DNA of 62,551 bases from Devosiaceae bacterium (GTDB taxonomy: Bacteria > Pseudomonadota > Alphaproteobacteria > Rhizobiales > Devosiaceae). The stretch's first letter is position 1. Every line of letters starts with the position of its first letter. Location: contig JAKISW010000014.1 of assembly GCA_021648375.1 (NCBI GenBank), forward strand, positions 1-62,551, in the 5' to 3' direction. Shown here piece by piece: positions 50,621 to 60,899 of the stretch. The notes below the pieces were generated by a model. The model was not told where the DNA came from and did not search any database. It saw only the letters and a list, made by a program, of their open reading frames with translations. A program made the position numbers and the translations under genes.

Positions 50621-51988
50621 TTACCATCGCAGAATTTGACGAGCCTTATAGCTCCCAATTTCACGGCAGATTGTCCTGATTTTCGTCTGAAGGTCGGGGC
50701 CTATTTTGCCATCGGTACAGTCGTTGAATTTGGTTTTGATATCGGCAGCGCTAAGCGGCGCGTTGGCCGTCCCCACCGGAACCATGACGTCCTTTTGCAG
50801 AACTTCCCCCGAGCGCAAAATAATTGAAGTTTTCGCTGGATAGTCCCAGATGCTGCCGCCTGTTATTGAAACAAGGCCTGCATCCTGCAATACAATTTTA
50901 TCCATAAAACTGCGAATTTCGGGCCGCATGACCGCCTCGGCGGTGAAATCCGACAGCCTTACCTGCCCGAAAATCATTGCCAGAGCACCGCTATAGGTCA
51001 TGGAAAATCGTGCTTCGCAGGCCGTTATGGGGGTGGAAAATCGCAGGTTATCGTAGTTCGAGCTGGGAATTTTGGTTTCAATCCGGTCGATCTGGTCCGG
51101 CTTCAGGTCGTGTTTAGTGCGCAGGTAAATGATCGCGTCCAGGCTGCGATGTGCACTGGCGCAGCAAGGAAATCGTTTTTGCGCCAATCCGTCGGCAACA
51201 ATCGACAATTCGGTTCGTTTGTTGTTGGTGAGTGTTTTGTTCCCATTTTGCAGCGCTATTATTCCCCATGCACCGAACACAGGGTCGGGGTTTGCCGTTA
51301 CGCCCCCTTCAGCAAGGCGGGTGGCCGCAATGCCCGCCCGTGCAGCGAGGCCCGCATGAAGCGGTTTTGTCAGCGTGCCGAACTGCACTTTGGACCCGCC
51401 AGCCATCGAACAGGCGATGCTAAGCGCGTGGGTGGTCTTTTCGTTGCCCAGATCCAGCAATCGTGCGCAGGCGGCCGCGGCCCCGACGGCTCCGATTGTC
51501 GAAGTCGCGTGCCAGCCGGCACCATAATGTGCGGGGATCATGTAATGCCCCAACCAGGCCTGCATTTCCAAGCCAACGATATAGGCATCGAGCAACTCAT
51601 CGCCATTTGCGTCAACTTCAGCGCCCAAAGCCAAAAGCGCGGACACCAGCACTGCGGACGCATGAGTTACCGCTGGCAAAAAATTGTCATCAAAATCCAA
51701 GGCATGCGCAGCCGTAGCGTTGACCAGAGCGGCAACCTCTGCCGGTCGAGAAACATCCTGTCCACCAACAGGGCAAAGCCCGGTGCCGGATTGCGAAATA
51801 CCTTTCGCAACCGCCAGAGTTGCCGGATCAGTGGCCCCTGCGATCATGCAGGCAATGGTATCTTCAAAAGCTGCCCGCGCTGTTTCCAAGGCGACCGGAT
51901 GAGTGATCCTCGGCGTTTGTGCAATCCATTCTGCAAAAGCAGCCAGACTATCGGGCTGGGGATGCAGTTCAGCCATTGCTTGTTCCAT
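50621..51988 (-). CDS. MmgE/PrpD family protein
   Basis: This 455-residue protein belongs to the family of 2-methylcitrate dehydratase, cis-aconitate decarboxylase and iminodisuccinate epimerase. Visible are the N-terminal helical domain with NATAAHALDFDDN, the GWHATSTIGAVGAAAACARLL stretch, and FGTLTKPLHAGLAARAG, which carries conserved active-site Lys and His. The specific reaction cannot be told. The start may be 51988 or ATG 51976, overlapping the M20 gene upstream, so the two are translationally coupled. Confidence 0.88.
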   Translation of the reverse strand: MEQAMAELHPQPDSLAAFAEWIAQTPRITHPVALETARAAFEDTIACMIAGATDPATLAVAKGISQSGTGLCPVGGQDVSRPAEVAALVNATAAHALDFDDNFLPAVTHASAVLVSALLALGAEVDANGDELLDAYIVGLEMQAWLGHYMIPAHYGAGWHATSTIGAVGAAAACARLLDLGNEKTTHALSIACSMAGGSKVQFGTLTKPLHAGLAARAGIAATRLAEGGVTANPDPVFGAWGIIALQNGNKTLTNNKRTELSIVADGLAQKRFPCCASAHRSLDAIIYLRTKHDLKPDQIDRIETKIPSSNYDNLRFSTPITACEARFSMTYSGALAMIFGQVRLSDFTAEAVMRPEIRSFMDKIVLQDAGLVSITGGSIWDYPAKTSIILRSGEVLQKDVMVPVGTANAPLSAADIKTKFNDCTDGKIGPDLQTKIRTICREIGSYKARQILRW

Positions 51989-53171
51989 GGGCCAGTTTGG
52001 CGATTAGTCGGTTTAGGAATTGATCACACGCCGTAAGCTGAGCACATTCGATATATTCGTCAGGCTGGTGGGCTTGCTGGATATCGCCGGGACCAAAGAC
52101 CACAGTGGGCACGCCGGCGGCGGCGAAATGACCGGCCTCGGTGCCATAATTTACCGCAAAAGTATCGTTGATCCCCGATGTGGATGCGATGAATTCAACA
52201 GCAACGCTGCCCTGCGGCGCGGTGAACCCCGGATAAGACACTATTTCTTTGAAATTTGCCGAGGCACCTGGGTGGCCCGCGATTTGTCCGGTAAGATATT
52301 CGCTGGCAAAAAGCTTTGCCAAAAAATCACGCATTGCATTTTCCGGCGCCCCCGGCGGGTAACGGTATTCGAGGCTGAATTTACATTTTTCAGCGACTAT
52401 GTTGACCGCCTCTCCGCCTTCAATCTGGCCAAAATTTACCGTTGGAAAGGGATAGGCGAACCGATCATCGGAAATGGTATATTTCCTGAATTGTTTTGCC
52501 TGATCGGTAATCTGTGCGATTGCCTGTGCAGCCAGTGAAATCGCGCTGACACCCGAAGGCGCAAGAGAGGAATGCATCGGAGTCCCTGTAAATGTGCACT
52601 CAAAATTCTGTTTTCCAGTATGCGCGGTGACGGGGCGCATCATTGTCGGTTCGCCAACAATGCACAAAGCGGGTTTGTTCTCTTTGGACAAGAGGTGCAC
52701 AATCAGCGGGCTGACACCAGTGCAGCCAACCTCTTCGTCATATGAAAAAGCCAGATAAATGGGCGACGCCAAATCTGCCTTGATCATTTTTGGCACTGCC
52801 GCAAGAACCGAAGCAAGAAACCCTTTCATGTCGCAACTGCCACGCCCAAAAACCCGCCCGTCTTTTTCAACCAGTTCAAACGGATTTGTTTTCCAGTTTT
52901 GCCCCGAGACAGGGACCACATCCGTGTGCCCAGACAGAATGACGCCACCCGAAGTATCGGGACCAATTCTGGCATAAAGGCTCGATTTTGGCTGGTCTGG
53001 GTCTGGAACGCGCTCGCTCGCGACTCCCAGCCTGTCAAGATAGCGTTCAACGTAATCAATTAACTTCAGATTGGACCTGGAACTTTCAGTGTCGAACCCC
53101 ACAAGGTCAAGTAATATATCCAGTGTTGATTCTGTTGCTGGTTGGTCCATAATTGCCGCTTTCTTAGTCAT
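51969..53171 (-). CDS. M20-family deacylase (acetylornithine deacetylase/ArgE-like)
   Basis: This 400-residue metalloenzyme has the di-zinc motifs LSGHTDVVP (first His and Asp), GRGSCDMKG (bridging Asp), FSYDEEVGCTG (general-base and metal Glu) and the C-terminal His in VVFGPGDIQQAHQPDEY. The dimerisation domain lies between (HTGKQNFECTFTGTPMHSS split). It is of the ArgE type, but its place with a peptide-type transporter and an MmgE/PrpD protein suggests a catabolic N-acyl amino acid substrate rather than arginine synthesis. Confidence 0.88.
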   Translation of the reverse strand: MTKKAAIMDQPATESTLDILLDLVGFDTESSRSNLKLIDYVERYLDRLGVASERVPDPDQPKSSLYARIGPDTSGGVILSGHTDVVPVSGQNWKTNPFELVEKDGRVFGRGSCDMKGFLASVLAAVPKMIKADLASPIYLAFSYDEEVGCTGVSPLIVHLLSKENKPALCIVGEPTMMRPVTAHTGKQNFECTFTGTPMHSSLAPSGVSAISLAAQAIAQITDQAKQFRKYTISDDRFAYPFPTVNFGQIEGGEAVNIVAEKCKFSLEYRYPPGAPENAMRDFLAKLFASEYLTGQIAGHPGASANFKEIVSYPGFTAPQGSVAVEFIASTSGINDTFAVNYGTEAGHFAAAGVPTVVFGPGDIQQAHQPDEYIECAQLTACDQFLNRLIAKLAHGTSNG

Positions 53172-53316
53172 GCTTCTGTACCAGTCTTACTGCAGTCAAA
53201 CCTGTGGTCAGTCGAGGAGATGGCATGATCAACATTACGATTACAGCAACGGATTTTATAACGCGCGTCGCAAACGCGTGCTGCGAAGCTGAACAAGTTC
53301 CTTGGCTTATGAGCCA

Positions 53317-54264
53317 TCATTTATGCTCGATGCGCGGATCGATATACGCATAAAGCATATCAACTGCTAGATTGATCAGCATGAATATAACAATGATCAC
53401 AAGAATAATTCCCTGAATCAATGGGTAGTCACGCGTGCTGATCGCCTGAACAAGAAGGCGCCCCAGCCCCGGATAGGTAAACACGACCTCTGTCACCACG
53501 GAACCGCCCAGAAAGTTCGCCAGCATCAACCCGACAATGGTGACAAAGGGGATAAGCGCGTTGCGCATGATATGGCCGCCAACGATCTGGCGTTCGGGCA
53601 AACCCTTGGAGCGCGCGGTTCGCACATAATCGGAGCGCAATTCCCCCACTAGCGAAGCCCGCAGAAAACGTGCCAATATCCCCGACACATAGACCCCCAG
53701 TGTCAGTGCCGGCAAGAAGGTATTGCGCATCGCGTCCAGTGGCGCGGTCCAGAATGGAATATATCGAGATGCCGAGGGCAACCACCGCAACTCGACCGCA
53801 AACAGCAGCACCAGCAGAATTCCGAGCCAGAACGTCGGAACTGCCAGCGCAAGCGCGCTCCAGCTGCTGAGGACGCGGTCAATCCAGGTGCCCGGATTAA
53901 GCGCGCTGATGATCGCGATTGGGATACTGATGATAAGCGCGATCAACAGAGAAAACACCGCCAGTTGAATGGTCGCCGGCAACCGCTGGCCAATCAGTTT
54001 CACCACTGGTTCCTTGCTGAAGATAGATTTGCCCAGATCTCCGGAAACCGCATTGCCGACCCAATCCGCATATTGCACGATCAATGGCCGGTCGAGCCCC
54101 AGTTCCCGCGTGGCCGCGTCAATCTGTTCCTGGCTGGCGTCTTGACCTACAATCATGGCCACAGGACCGCCCGGGACCGCATAGAGCATCGCCCAGATGG
54201 CAACTGACGCGACCAGCAATACGGGAACAAGTTGCAGGATCCTGCGAATAAGGTAGCTGATCAT
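53317..54264 (-). CDS. Dipeptide/oligopeptide-type ABC permease (DppB family)
   Basis: This 315-residue inner-membrane protein has the DppB N-terminus (MISYLIRRILQLVPVLL), the LGLDRPLIVQYADWVGNAVSGDLGKSI segment (split), and the binding-protein-dependent transport motif RSKGLPERQIVGGHIMRNALIPF (split). Six helices are predicted. It overlaps the second permease gene upstream by four bases. About 145 bases with nothing recognisable separate its end from the M20 gene. Confidence 0.93.
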   Translation of the reverse strand: MISYLIRRILQLVPVLLVASVAIWAMLYAVPGGPVAMIVGQDASQEQIDAATRELGLDRPLIVQYADWVGNAVSGDLGKSIFSKEPVVKLIGQRLPATIQLAVFSLLIALIISIPIAIISALNPGTWIDRVLSSWSALALAVPTFWLGILLVLLFAVELRWLPSASRYIPFWTAPLDAMRNTFLPALTLGVYVSGILARFLRASLVGELRSDYVRTARSKGLPERQIVGGHIMRNALIPFVTIVGLMLANFLGGSVVTEVVFTYPGLGRLLVQAISTRDYPLIQGIILVIIVIFMLINLAVDMLYAYIDPRIEHK

Positions 54265-55145
54265 TTTTCCGACTCCGCATCTACGCTGCTGTGGTCGCCC
54301 AATTCGTGGCGGCCCTCAAGAAAGTCTGTCATGGCCCGACCTATCGTGTCGAAAGACAGGATGGTGAGCGTCAGTATGATACCGGGCAACACGGCGTAAT
54401 ACGGTGCTTCGTACAGATAGGATTTACCCGTTCGCAGCATCTCGCCCCAGCTTGGTGTTGGCGGTGCCACCCCCATCCCAAGAAACGAAAGTGCCGCTTC
54501 CAGCAGGATAGCAACCGATGCCAACACGATTGCCTGCACCACGATGGGGCTCCAGGAATTGGGCAGGATGGTGCGGAACATGCTGTAGGTTGCAGAGCCA
54601 CCGAACGCTTCCACTGCCGTGACGAAATCCCGGTTTCTGAGTGACAGCACCTGCGCCCGCGTGATCCGGGCAAAACTGGGTATTCCGGTGATGCCGACCG
54701 CGATCATTGCCGCCATCTGGCCCTTGCCCAATATCGCAATCAGCGCCATTGCGAACAAAATGGCCGGCAGAGCCAGCATCACATCGACAACACGCATCAG
54801 AACCGCATCGCGCCAGCCCCCGAAGAACCCGGCAACCAGGCCGATGGGGACACCAAGCACCGCAGCAATCGTAACCGCCCCGGCCGAGGTGACAAGTGAG
54901 GTGCGGGTGCCATAAACAACGCGCGAAAGAATATCGCGGCCCAACTCGTCTGTGCCAAACCAGTATTCCGCCGATGGCGGCTGAAGGGATTCAATCAGAT
55001 TTTGCGTCAGGTAATCAAACCCCAGAATGTCGGCAAATATGGCAAGGAACGACAGCGCGCCAAGAAAGATCACGCTGAACACGACGCCTTTGCGCGACAT
55101 CAAATTGCGGATGGTTTTCGCTGCGGATTGAAAGCTTTTTCTCAT
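54261..55145 (-). CDS. Dipeptide/oligopeptide-type ABC permease (DppC family)
   Basis: This 294-residue protein has an N-terminal helix (about 22-42), the DppC-type periplasmic loop YWFGTDELGRDILSRVVYGTRTSL (split), five further helices, and the EAA loop TAVEAFGGSATYSMFRTILPNS (split). It pairs with the DppB-type permease. Base composition is visibly richer in G+C than in the core region. Confidence 0.93.
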   Translation of the reverse strand: MRKSFQSAAKTIRNLMSRKGVVFSVIFLGALSFLAIFADILGFDYLTQNLIESLQPPSAEYWFGTDELGRDILSRVVYGTRTSLVTSAGAVTIAAVLGVPIGLVAGFFGGWRDAVLMRVVDVMLALPAILFAMALIAILGKGQMAAMIAVGITGIPSFARITRAQVLSLRNRDFVTAVEAFGGSATYSMFRTILPNSWSPIVVQAIVLASVAILLEAALSFLGMGVAPPTPSWGEMLRTGKSYLYEAPYYAVLPGIILTLTILSFDTIGRAMTDFLEGRHELGDHSSVDAESEK

Positions 55146-57244
55146 ATCCCGCCCTCTGCCTGCGAAGCAAGCGCAATTTCTTTGGGATCAAGCGGCCCTG
55201 CGTGATGGCATATGCTGGTGGTTTTCAAACTGGACTGCGTCGCCAGCTCTGGCACCTGCGAGCGGCATATATCGGTTGCGCGAAAGCAACGCGGATGGAA
55301 CCGGCACCCGGAAGGCGGTGACGCCGGATTGGGAATATCGCCACGCAAAATGATACGCGCGCGCTGGTTGCGCATGCCTGGGTTGGAAATGGGTGCGGCT
55401 GACAGCAGGCTGAGGGTATAAGGGTGTGCCGCATTTTCATAAATTTCGTTGCACGCCCCCTCCTCGACCATTTTGCCAAGGTACATCACCGCTACGCGGT
55501 CGGAAATGTGGCGAACCACAGAAAGGTTGTGGGAAATAAACAGAAACCCAAGGTCCAGTTCGCGCTGAAGATCCTGCAACAGGTTGAGAATTTGTGCCTG
55601 AATTGACACGTCCAACGCGGCCACCGGTTCGTCCAGGATCAGCAGCTTGGGTTTGAGTCCCAACGTCCGGGCAATGCCAAGGCGTTGTTTTTGCCCACCG
55701 GAAAATTCACTGGGGTATTTGCCCATCATGCTGGGGGAAAGCCCCACCATTTCAAACAGTTCCGCGATCCTCTTGTCGCTGCCCATCTCTTCAAACAACC
55801 CATGCAGGCGCATCGGTTCGGCCACAATATCTGCGGCGCTCAGAACCGGGTTAAGCGATGAATACGGATCCTGAAATACATATTGCATCTGTCGGCGCAC
55901 CGGGCGCATGGCCTTACGGCTCAGCCCGACAATCGAGCGGCCGTCGAAACGGACATCGCCCTCGTTCACATCCAAAAGCCCCATGATAGCCCGCGCGAAC
56001 GTGGTTTTGCCGCAACCGGATTCGCCAACAAGGCTTACGGTTTCACCGGGGCGAACACTAAGTCTGACACCATCAACAGCACGAACCCAACCGACGGTGC
56101 GCCGCAATATGCCCTTTTTGACCGGAAAATGAACCTTGATATTATCCACCTCAAGAAGTGGTTTTACCTCGGCGCGCTCGGCCTGCGCTATTGCGCGCGC
56201 AGTCGTTGAGGGGCGATCTGGTTTCATTTCTTCGGCAAAATGGCACGCGGTCATCTGACCTGAGGCAAAGGCACGCAACTGCGGCCTTTCCGTCTGGCAT
56301 CGTGTCTTGCCGGCGCCAAGCGCGCAGCGCGGATGAAACACACATCCTGAGGGTAATTCTGCGGGGGTTGGCGGCTGGCCTGGTATGGTCTTAAGCCGGT
56401 CATCGCCCGCATCTATCCGTGGAACGCTTCGCAACAATGCGGCGGTATAAGGATGGCAGGGTCGGTCAAAAATATCCTGCACCGTCCCGGTTTCAACGAT
56501 GCTACCGCCATACATCACCGACACCCGGTCGGCGACTTCGGCAACCACCCCAAGATCATGGGTTATCAGGATGATAGCAGACCCAAGCGCCTTTTGCCGT
56601 TGCAGCAACACCGAAAGGACCTGCGCCTGAACGGTAACGTCCAGCGCCGTCGTCGGCTCATCGGCAACGATAAGGTTTGGGCGACCGGACATGGCCATCG
56701 CAATGACCGCACGCTGACGCATGCCGCCGGAAAACTGGTGTGGGTATTGGGTCACACGACCTTTAGGGTCTGCGATATCGACTTCTGCCATAAGTTCGGC
56801 AGCGCGATCTGATGCGGCTGAAGCTTTTAGCTGGCCATGAACCACCTGACCTTCGGTAATCTGGCGACCCACGCGCATCACTGGATTAAGCGTGGTAGCC
56901 GGATCCTGGAAAATAAACCCGACATCTTGGCCGCGCATATTTCGCAATACTTCTTCATCGGCTCCGATGACTTCTACGCCATCAAGGCGCACGGAACCTG
57001 AGACTGTTGCGGTCACCGGCAACAGACCGGTAACCGCTAAACTTGTGACACTTTTGCCTGATCCGGACTCGCCAACGATGCAATGCACTTCGTTGGCGAA
57101 CACGTCTAGATCAATGCCACGGACCACGGGCACCTGCTTACCATTGGTGAGAAAGCTGACCGTTAGATCCCGAACCGACAAAACCGCGTCTGTGTTCGAC
57201 TTTTTTACCGCATGGCGCAGTGCATTGGTGCCCGTGGAATTCAT
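55142..57244 (-). CDS. Dipeptide-type ABC transporter, fused double ATP-binding protein (DppD-DppF type)
   Basis: This 700-residue protein carries two complete nucleotide-binding domains. The first has GESGSGKSV, FSGGMRQRAVIAMAM and IVADEPTTALDV. The second has GESGCGKTTF, FSGGQKQRLGIARTL and LILDEPVAALDV. Each ends with the oligopeptide-ATPase C-terminal Cys motif (CVFHPRCALGAGKTRC and CRFHPRCFRATDIC). This GsiA-like fused layout replaces separate DppD and DppF. It overlaps the permease gene downstream by four bases. Confidence 0.94.
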   Translation of the reverse strand: MNSTGTNALRHAVKKSNTDAVLSVRDLTVSFLTNGKQVPVVRGIDLDVFANEVHCIVGESGSGKSVTSLAVTGLLPVTATVSGSVRLDGVEVIGADEEVLRNMRGQDVGFIFQDPATTLNPVMRVGRQITEGQVVHGQLKASAASDRAAELMAEVDIADPKGRVTQYPHQFSGGMRQRAVIAMAMSGRPNLIVADEPTTALDVTVQAQVLSVLLQRQKALGSAIILITHDLGVVAEVADRVSVMYGGSIVETGTVQDIFDRPCHPYTAALLRSVPRIDAGDDRLKTIPGQPPTPAELPSGCVFHPRCALGAGKTRCQTERPQLRAFASGQMTACHFAEEMKPDRPSTTARAIAQAERAEVKPLLEVDNIKVHFPVKKGILRRTVGWVRAVDGVRLSVRPGETVSLVGESGCGKTTFARAIMGLLDVNEGDVRFDGRSIVGLSRKAMRPVRRQMQYVFQDPYSSLNPVLSAADIVAEPMRLHGLFEEMGSDKRIAELFEMVGLSPSMMGKYPSEFSGGQKQRLGIARTLGLKPKLLILDEPVAALDVSIQAQILNLLQDLQRELDLGFLFISHNLSVVRHISDRVAVMYLGKMVEEGACNEIYENAAHPYTLSLLSAAPISNPGMRNQRARIILRGDIPNPASPPSGCRFHPRCFRATDICRSQVPELATQSSLKTTSICHHAGPLDPKEIALASQAEGGI

Positions 57245-58773
57245 TATTTGACTACAACCGTGCGGGCGACAAACATATTGTCGATATCCACAGTGAACCC
57301 GGAAACATTGGGTGCAGCAACGATCAAACCGGTTTCATAGGTTGTGATAGGAATAACAAAGGCTTCCTCAACCAGAACACGGTTTAGGTTATCATATGCC
57401 GCCTGAACCTCTTCTTCAGAACCGACAGTGGTGTTTACCCTCTCAATAGCCTCAACATAAGCAGGATGCGGGTGTGGATCACCAAACACCGGATTGTTGC
57501 TTGTGCGATAGATGCTATTGGTTGAAACGCGTGACGGGAATTTTTGAACATTACCCACAGCGGCAACCACAGCGGCAAAATTGCCACCAAGTAGATCTTC
57601 GCGCCATTCAGCGGCACCTAGAACATTCAGCTTGATATCAAGACCAGCGTCGGCCAACGAAGCCTGAACGATCTGTGCGATGACCTGATCCGTTTCACGG
57701 GACCGGACCAAAAGCTCCCAATCGTTCATTTCAGCAGCGCTCAAACCGGTTTCTGCCAACAATGCCTTTGCCTTATCAACATCAAAGGCAAACTCTTCGA
57801 TATAGGACGCGTCATAAGCTGGGCTAACCGCAGCCCAAGGCAGGGCAGCAATGTCGCCAAGACCGGAATAAGCGATCCGCAGAATGTTTTCACGATCCAT
57901 CATGTAGTTGAAAGCCTGGCGGAATTTTTGGTTCTGGAATGGCCCGCGGGTTGAATTGATGCGGAACACCTGAGTCAGTTTACCTGGGCCCTTGATTATT
58001 TGGTACCCTGCATCCGCAAGACGGATCGCAGAACGTGACGAGCCGCTATAGATAATGTCGGCTATGCCGGATTCCAAAGCAGCTGTTGCTGAATCATCAT
58101 CATCAAAGATGGTGAAAACAATGTTTTCAGTCGCTGGTTCATCTGCGCGCCAGTAATTTGGATTAGCGCGAAACGTCACGCTTTGCCCGACAAGGCGTTC
58201 TTCAAGAAGATAAGCACCTGTTCCTGCAGGAATTGTATCGACGGTGTCTATACCTGCCGGGTCAATTGGCAACAGAAACTGGACCAGATCAAGCATCTGG
58301 CGGTCGCTGGTCGGGTTTTTGAAGTTGATGGAAATCGCGAATTCCCCATCCAATGTCCAGTCTTTGACAACCGACATGGTAGAAAATAACTGGCGGCCGC
58401 GCTCTGGGTCAGTTGCTTTTTCAAGTGTGACTGCTACGGCTTCAGCGTTAAACTGGTTGCCGCTATGAAAAAGCACGTCTTCGCGCAGTGTCAGGCTGAT
58501 GGAAAAGCTGTCATCCGCAATCGACCAAGCGCTTGCAAGGCTTGGCACCGCAACGCCGTCAGCAGTGTATTCGATCAGGCTGTCATAAAGATTCTTGATC
58601 AGGTAAAAGTTACCTGTGACAAACTGCTGAGGATCGAAACTCGCAATATCTCTTACCACAGCGATTCGCACTGTGTCTGATGAACTCTCTTGGGCGTTCA
58701 CCACGCTTGCTCCGGTAGTCATTGCCATTACGACTGGCAAAAAACCGAACATTTTAAATATCTTATTAGTCAT
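57244..58773 (-). CDS. Peptide/nickel-type ABC substrate-binding protein (DppA/family 5)
   Basis: This 509-residue periplasmic protein has a signal peptide (residues 1-28, VNAQ) and the family-5 fold (IASFDPQQFVTGNFYLIKNLYDSLIEY split, SLTLREDVLFHSGNQFNAEAV split, GTGAYLLEE). It delivers the substrate to the DppBC-type channel. The ribosome site GGGAG is 7-8 bases upstream. Family-5 proteins bind peptides but also sugars, opines and acylated compounds, so the ligand is open. Confidence 0.92.
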   Translation of the reverse strand: MTNKIFKMFGFLPVVMAMTTGASVVNAQESSSDTVRIAVVRDIASFDPQQFVTGNFYLIKNLYDSLIEYTADGVAVPSLASAWSIADDSFSISLTLREDVLFHSGNQFNAEAVAVTLEKATDPERGRQLFSTMSVVKDWTLDGEFAISINFKNPTSDRQMLDLVQFLLPIDPAGIDTVDTIPAGTGAYLLEERLVGQSVTFRANPNYWRADEPATENIVFTIFDDDDSATAALESGIADIIYSGSSRSAIRLADAGYQIIKGPGKLTQVFRINSTRGPFQNQKFRQAFNYMMDRENILRIAYSGLGDIAALPWAAVSPAYDASYIEEFAFDVDKAKALLAETGLSAAEMNDWELLVRSRETDQVIAQIVQASLADAGLDIKLNVLGAAEWREDLLGGNFAAVVAAVGNVQKFPSRVSTNSIYRTSNNPVFGDPHPHPAYVEAIERVNTTVGSEEEVQAAYDNLNRVLVEEAFVIPITTYETGLIVAAPNVSGFTVDIDNMFVARTVVVK

Positions 58774-59312
58774 TTTCAGCTCCCTATTTTTTGGATATAT
58801 TGTTGCTCACCGGCAGTATGCGTCCGAGCAATCAAAGTTTTATTTAGAGTTTCGCCAGCTCCACCTGCATTATACACGATGGAAATTTGCGAAGGTTACT
58901 TTTGTGAGAACTTCCTTCCCCCCTCCCAGGTTTATAAGCATTCTTCATATCTACATTGAATTCTGGTGAGCCTAAATCGGCACACTATTGAACTCGGTGC
59001 CTTCATTTTCCTCAAAATTTGTCTCGTGTAAAGGTCCGTTAGTTTCATGTTGTGAAACGTGCAGGCATTTACATGAGGCTACTTCAAGAAACACTGACAG
59101 CGTGGAATTTGACTGTGAATGCGTTTTGGCATGGGAGAATTACCCTCTAAATATTATACAAAATCATGAATTCATAGGTAAATACCAATATTTCTTCACC
59201 CTTGGATTTTAAGATCTTGGCACCAAACGAAATGGCTTTTCATTGGTCAAATACCCTCGGGATATCAAGAAACCCGAGGCGGCCATTAAAAGAAATGAAA
59301 GGGAAATATGAA
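58774..59312. other. Divergent promoter region between the ABC operon and the RraA-like gene
   Basis: The 539 bases are AT-rich compared with the flanking genes. Short open frames here show no homology or ribosome sites. The inverted repeat at 59042-59058 is the only clear element. Confidence 0.5.
59042..59058. promoter_or_regulatory. Candidate operator GTTTC-N7-GAAAC, site 1
   Basis: GTTTCATGTTGTGAAAC, with 6-bp perfect arms, lies in the divergent region between the ABC binding-protein gene and the RraA-like gene. A second site of the same form is at 61963. Confidence 0.5.
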
Positions 59313-59975
59313 ATGAACAAAATGGACGTTTTAACTGCTTGTAGAACCGAATTATTCTCGGCAGCAATTGCAGATGCACTTGATTCAATCGGTCTTCACA
59401 AACAAGCTGTCATACCCGGGCTGACCCCCCTAAGCGAAGACATGGCAATCGTTGGATTTGTTCGGACCGGAATTTACATGCCGATTTACCATGATGACGA
59501 AAATGTATCGGTTTATGAACATGAAATTAGGCTCATCGATGATTTGAAACCAGATGACGTTCCGGTTTTGGTTTGCGATGGCAACCTGAATATCGCTCCG
59601 TGGGGAGAACTGGTTTCGACACGGGCGCAGTATCTGGGCGCTGCTGGATGTATCACTGACGGCTGCACTCGCGATGTTTCCACAATTAAAAAAATGGGAT
59701 TTCCGGTCTTTTCTGGTGGCACAAACCCGGTTGACACCAAATACCGCGGTAAAATGATGTGGGCGGATGTGCCCGCTGAAATAGGCGGCGTGACGATCGA
59801 TTCCGGTGATCTGGTTATTGCCGATAGTGACGGGATTGTATTTGTGCCGTCTCAGCATATTGAAACGGTTGTTGCTAGGTCTTTGGAAAAGGTCCGGGCC
59901 GAGACCCTCGTTCGCCAGCAGCTTGTCGCCGGCGTATCGCTTGCCGATGTTTTTGCCAGCCACGGGATTTTGTAA
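59313..59975 (+). CDS. RraA-family protein, probable HMG/CHA-type aldolase
   Basis: This 220-residue protein has the RraA/4-hydroxy-4-methyl-2-oxoglutarate aldolase fold: SAAIADALDSIG, the active-site AAGCITDGCTRDVSTIKKMGFPVF (split; Arg-Asp binds pyruvate and metal), and DSGDLVIADSDGIVFVP. I start at ATG 59313 with AGGGAA upstream. The frame extends to 59202 but without homology. In this catabolic setting a pyruvate-forming aldolase or decarboxylase is more likely than an RNase E regulator. Confidence 0.86.
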   Translation: MNKMDVLTACRTELFSAAIADALDSIGLHKQAVIPGLTPLSEDMAIVGFVRTGIYMPIYHDDENVSVYEHEIRLIDDLKPDDVPVLVCDGNLNIAPWGELVSTRAQYLGAAGCITDGCTRDVSTIKKMGFPVFSGGTNPVDTKYRGKMMWADVPAEIGGVTIDSGDLVIADSDGIVFVPSQHIETVVARSLEKVRAETLVRQQLVAGVSLADVFASHGIL

Positions 59976-60136
59976 TAATGGGCCAAACCAGGGCAAGGAC
60001 ATGACAAAGGCGTTGGTGAATGTGCCAGCCCGGATGATCACATAGGTCCTTGCCATCGGGCGTTGTTCCCGAAAGGGCGAAACATGGGTCCGGACACTTC
60101 GCCACTTCGACGCAGCCAAGCCCCGTGTCTATGAAT

Positions 60137-60883
60137 TCAAATCGTTATGCCGCCATCGATATTTATCGCTTGTCCGTTCACAAAAGCACCGTCATCCGAG
60201 GCCAGAAAGGCGCATAATCCGGCGATTTCGTCTACTGTGCCAAAACGACCGGATGGCTGACGGTCTATGAAGAACGCAAGCGCCTGTTCCTTGCTGCCCA
60301 TTTGCGTCGCAAGGTCAGAAATTCGTTCTTGCAGACTGGGACTGTCGACCGTGCCGGGACAGACCGAATTACACCGGATGCCTTGTTTGATGTAATCCGC
60401 AGCCACCGCTTTGGTCAGGCCCAAAACACCGCCTTTGGCTGCCCCGTAAGCGGCGCGCTTTGGAAAGCCCTTGATAGAGCTGGCAACCGAACCAATGGTG
60501 ATAATGCTGCCCCCATGGGCCTTCATTTTTGGGATTGCCGCGCCCAGCACATAATAGGCGCTGTCCAACGTGATCGAGCAAGACCGCCGCCAGTCGGCCG
60601 GGCTGCATTCCTCAATTGTGCCTTGATGCACATAGCCAACCGCATGAACCAGTATGTCGATCTGGTCGAACTGGCTGAAATACGCAGTCACGGCATCACC
60701 ATTGGTAGCGTCAAGTACTGCGGTTTTGGCACCAGAAAGGTTGGCCATGGCCTCCCCGTTCAGATCCGAGGCAAATACGGTTGCGCCCTCGGCCATCAGC
60801 CGTTCGGCAACGGCGCGCCCGATCCCTTGTGCGGCTGCAGTAATCACGGCTGTCTTGCCGGCAAGACGTTTTGTCAGATCCAT
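60137..60883 (-). CDS. Short-chain dehydrogenase, similar to 2-keto-3-deoxy-L-fuconate dehydrogenase
   Basis: This 248-residue SDR has the cofactor loop TAAAQGIGRA (a variant of TGxxxGIG), catalytic Ser in TIGSVASSIKGFPKRAAYGAAKGG (split; Tyr and Lys of YxxxK), and the end FLASDDGAFVNGQAINIDGG. The AAAQGIGRA and RQPSGRFGTVDEIA features recall L-KDF dehydrogenases and DHRS6. It lies 16 bases upstream of the window's SDR-FAH partner operon end, downstream of the FAH gene on the same strand. Confidence 0.85.
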   Translation of the reverse strand: MDLTKRLAGKTAVITAAAQGIGRAVAERLMAEGATVFASDLNGEAMANLSGAKTAVLDATNGDAVTAYFSQFDQIDILVHAVGYVHQGTIEECSPADWRRSCSITLDSAYYVLGAAIPKMKAHGGSIITIGSVASSIKGFPKRAAYGAAKGGVLGLTKAVAADYIKQGIRCNSVCPGTVDSPSLQERISDLATQMGSKEQALAFFIDRQPSGRFGTVDEIAGLCAFLASDDGAFVNGQAINIDGGITI

Positions 60884-60899
60884 TTTGTCGTTCCTTTAT

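Noticed and set aside
51110..52036. Plus-strand open frame of 308 codons opposite the MmgE/PrpD and M20 genes
   Set aside because: Arg/Cys/Gly-rich shadow of two well-supported minus-strand genes.
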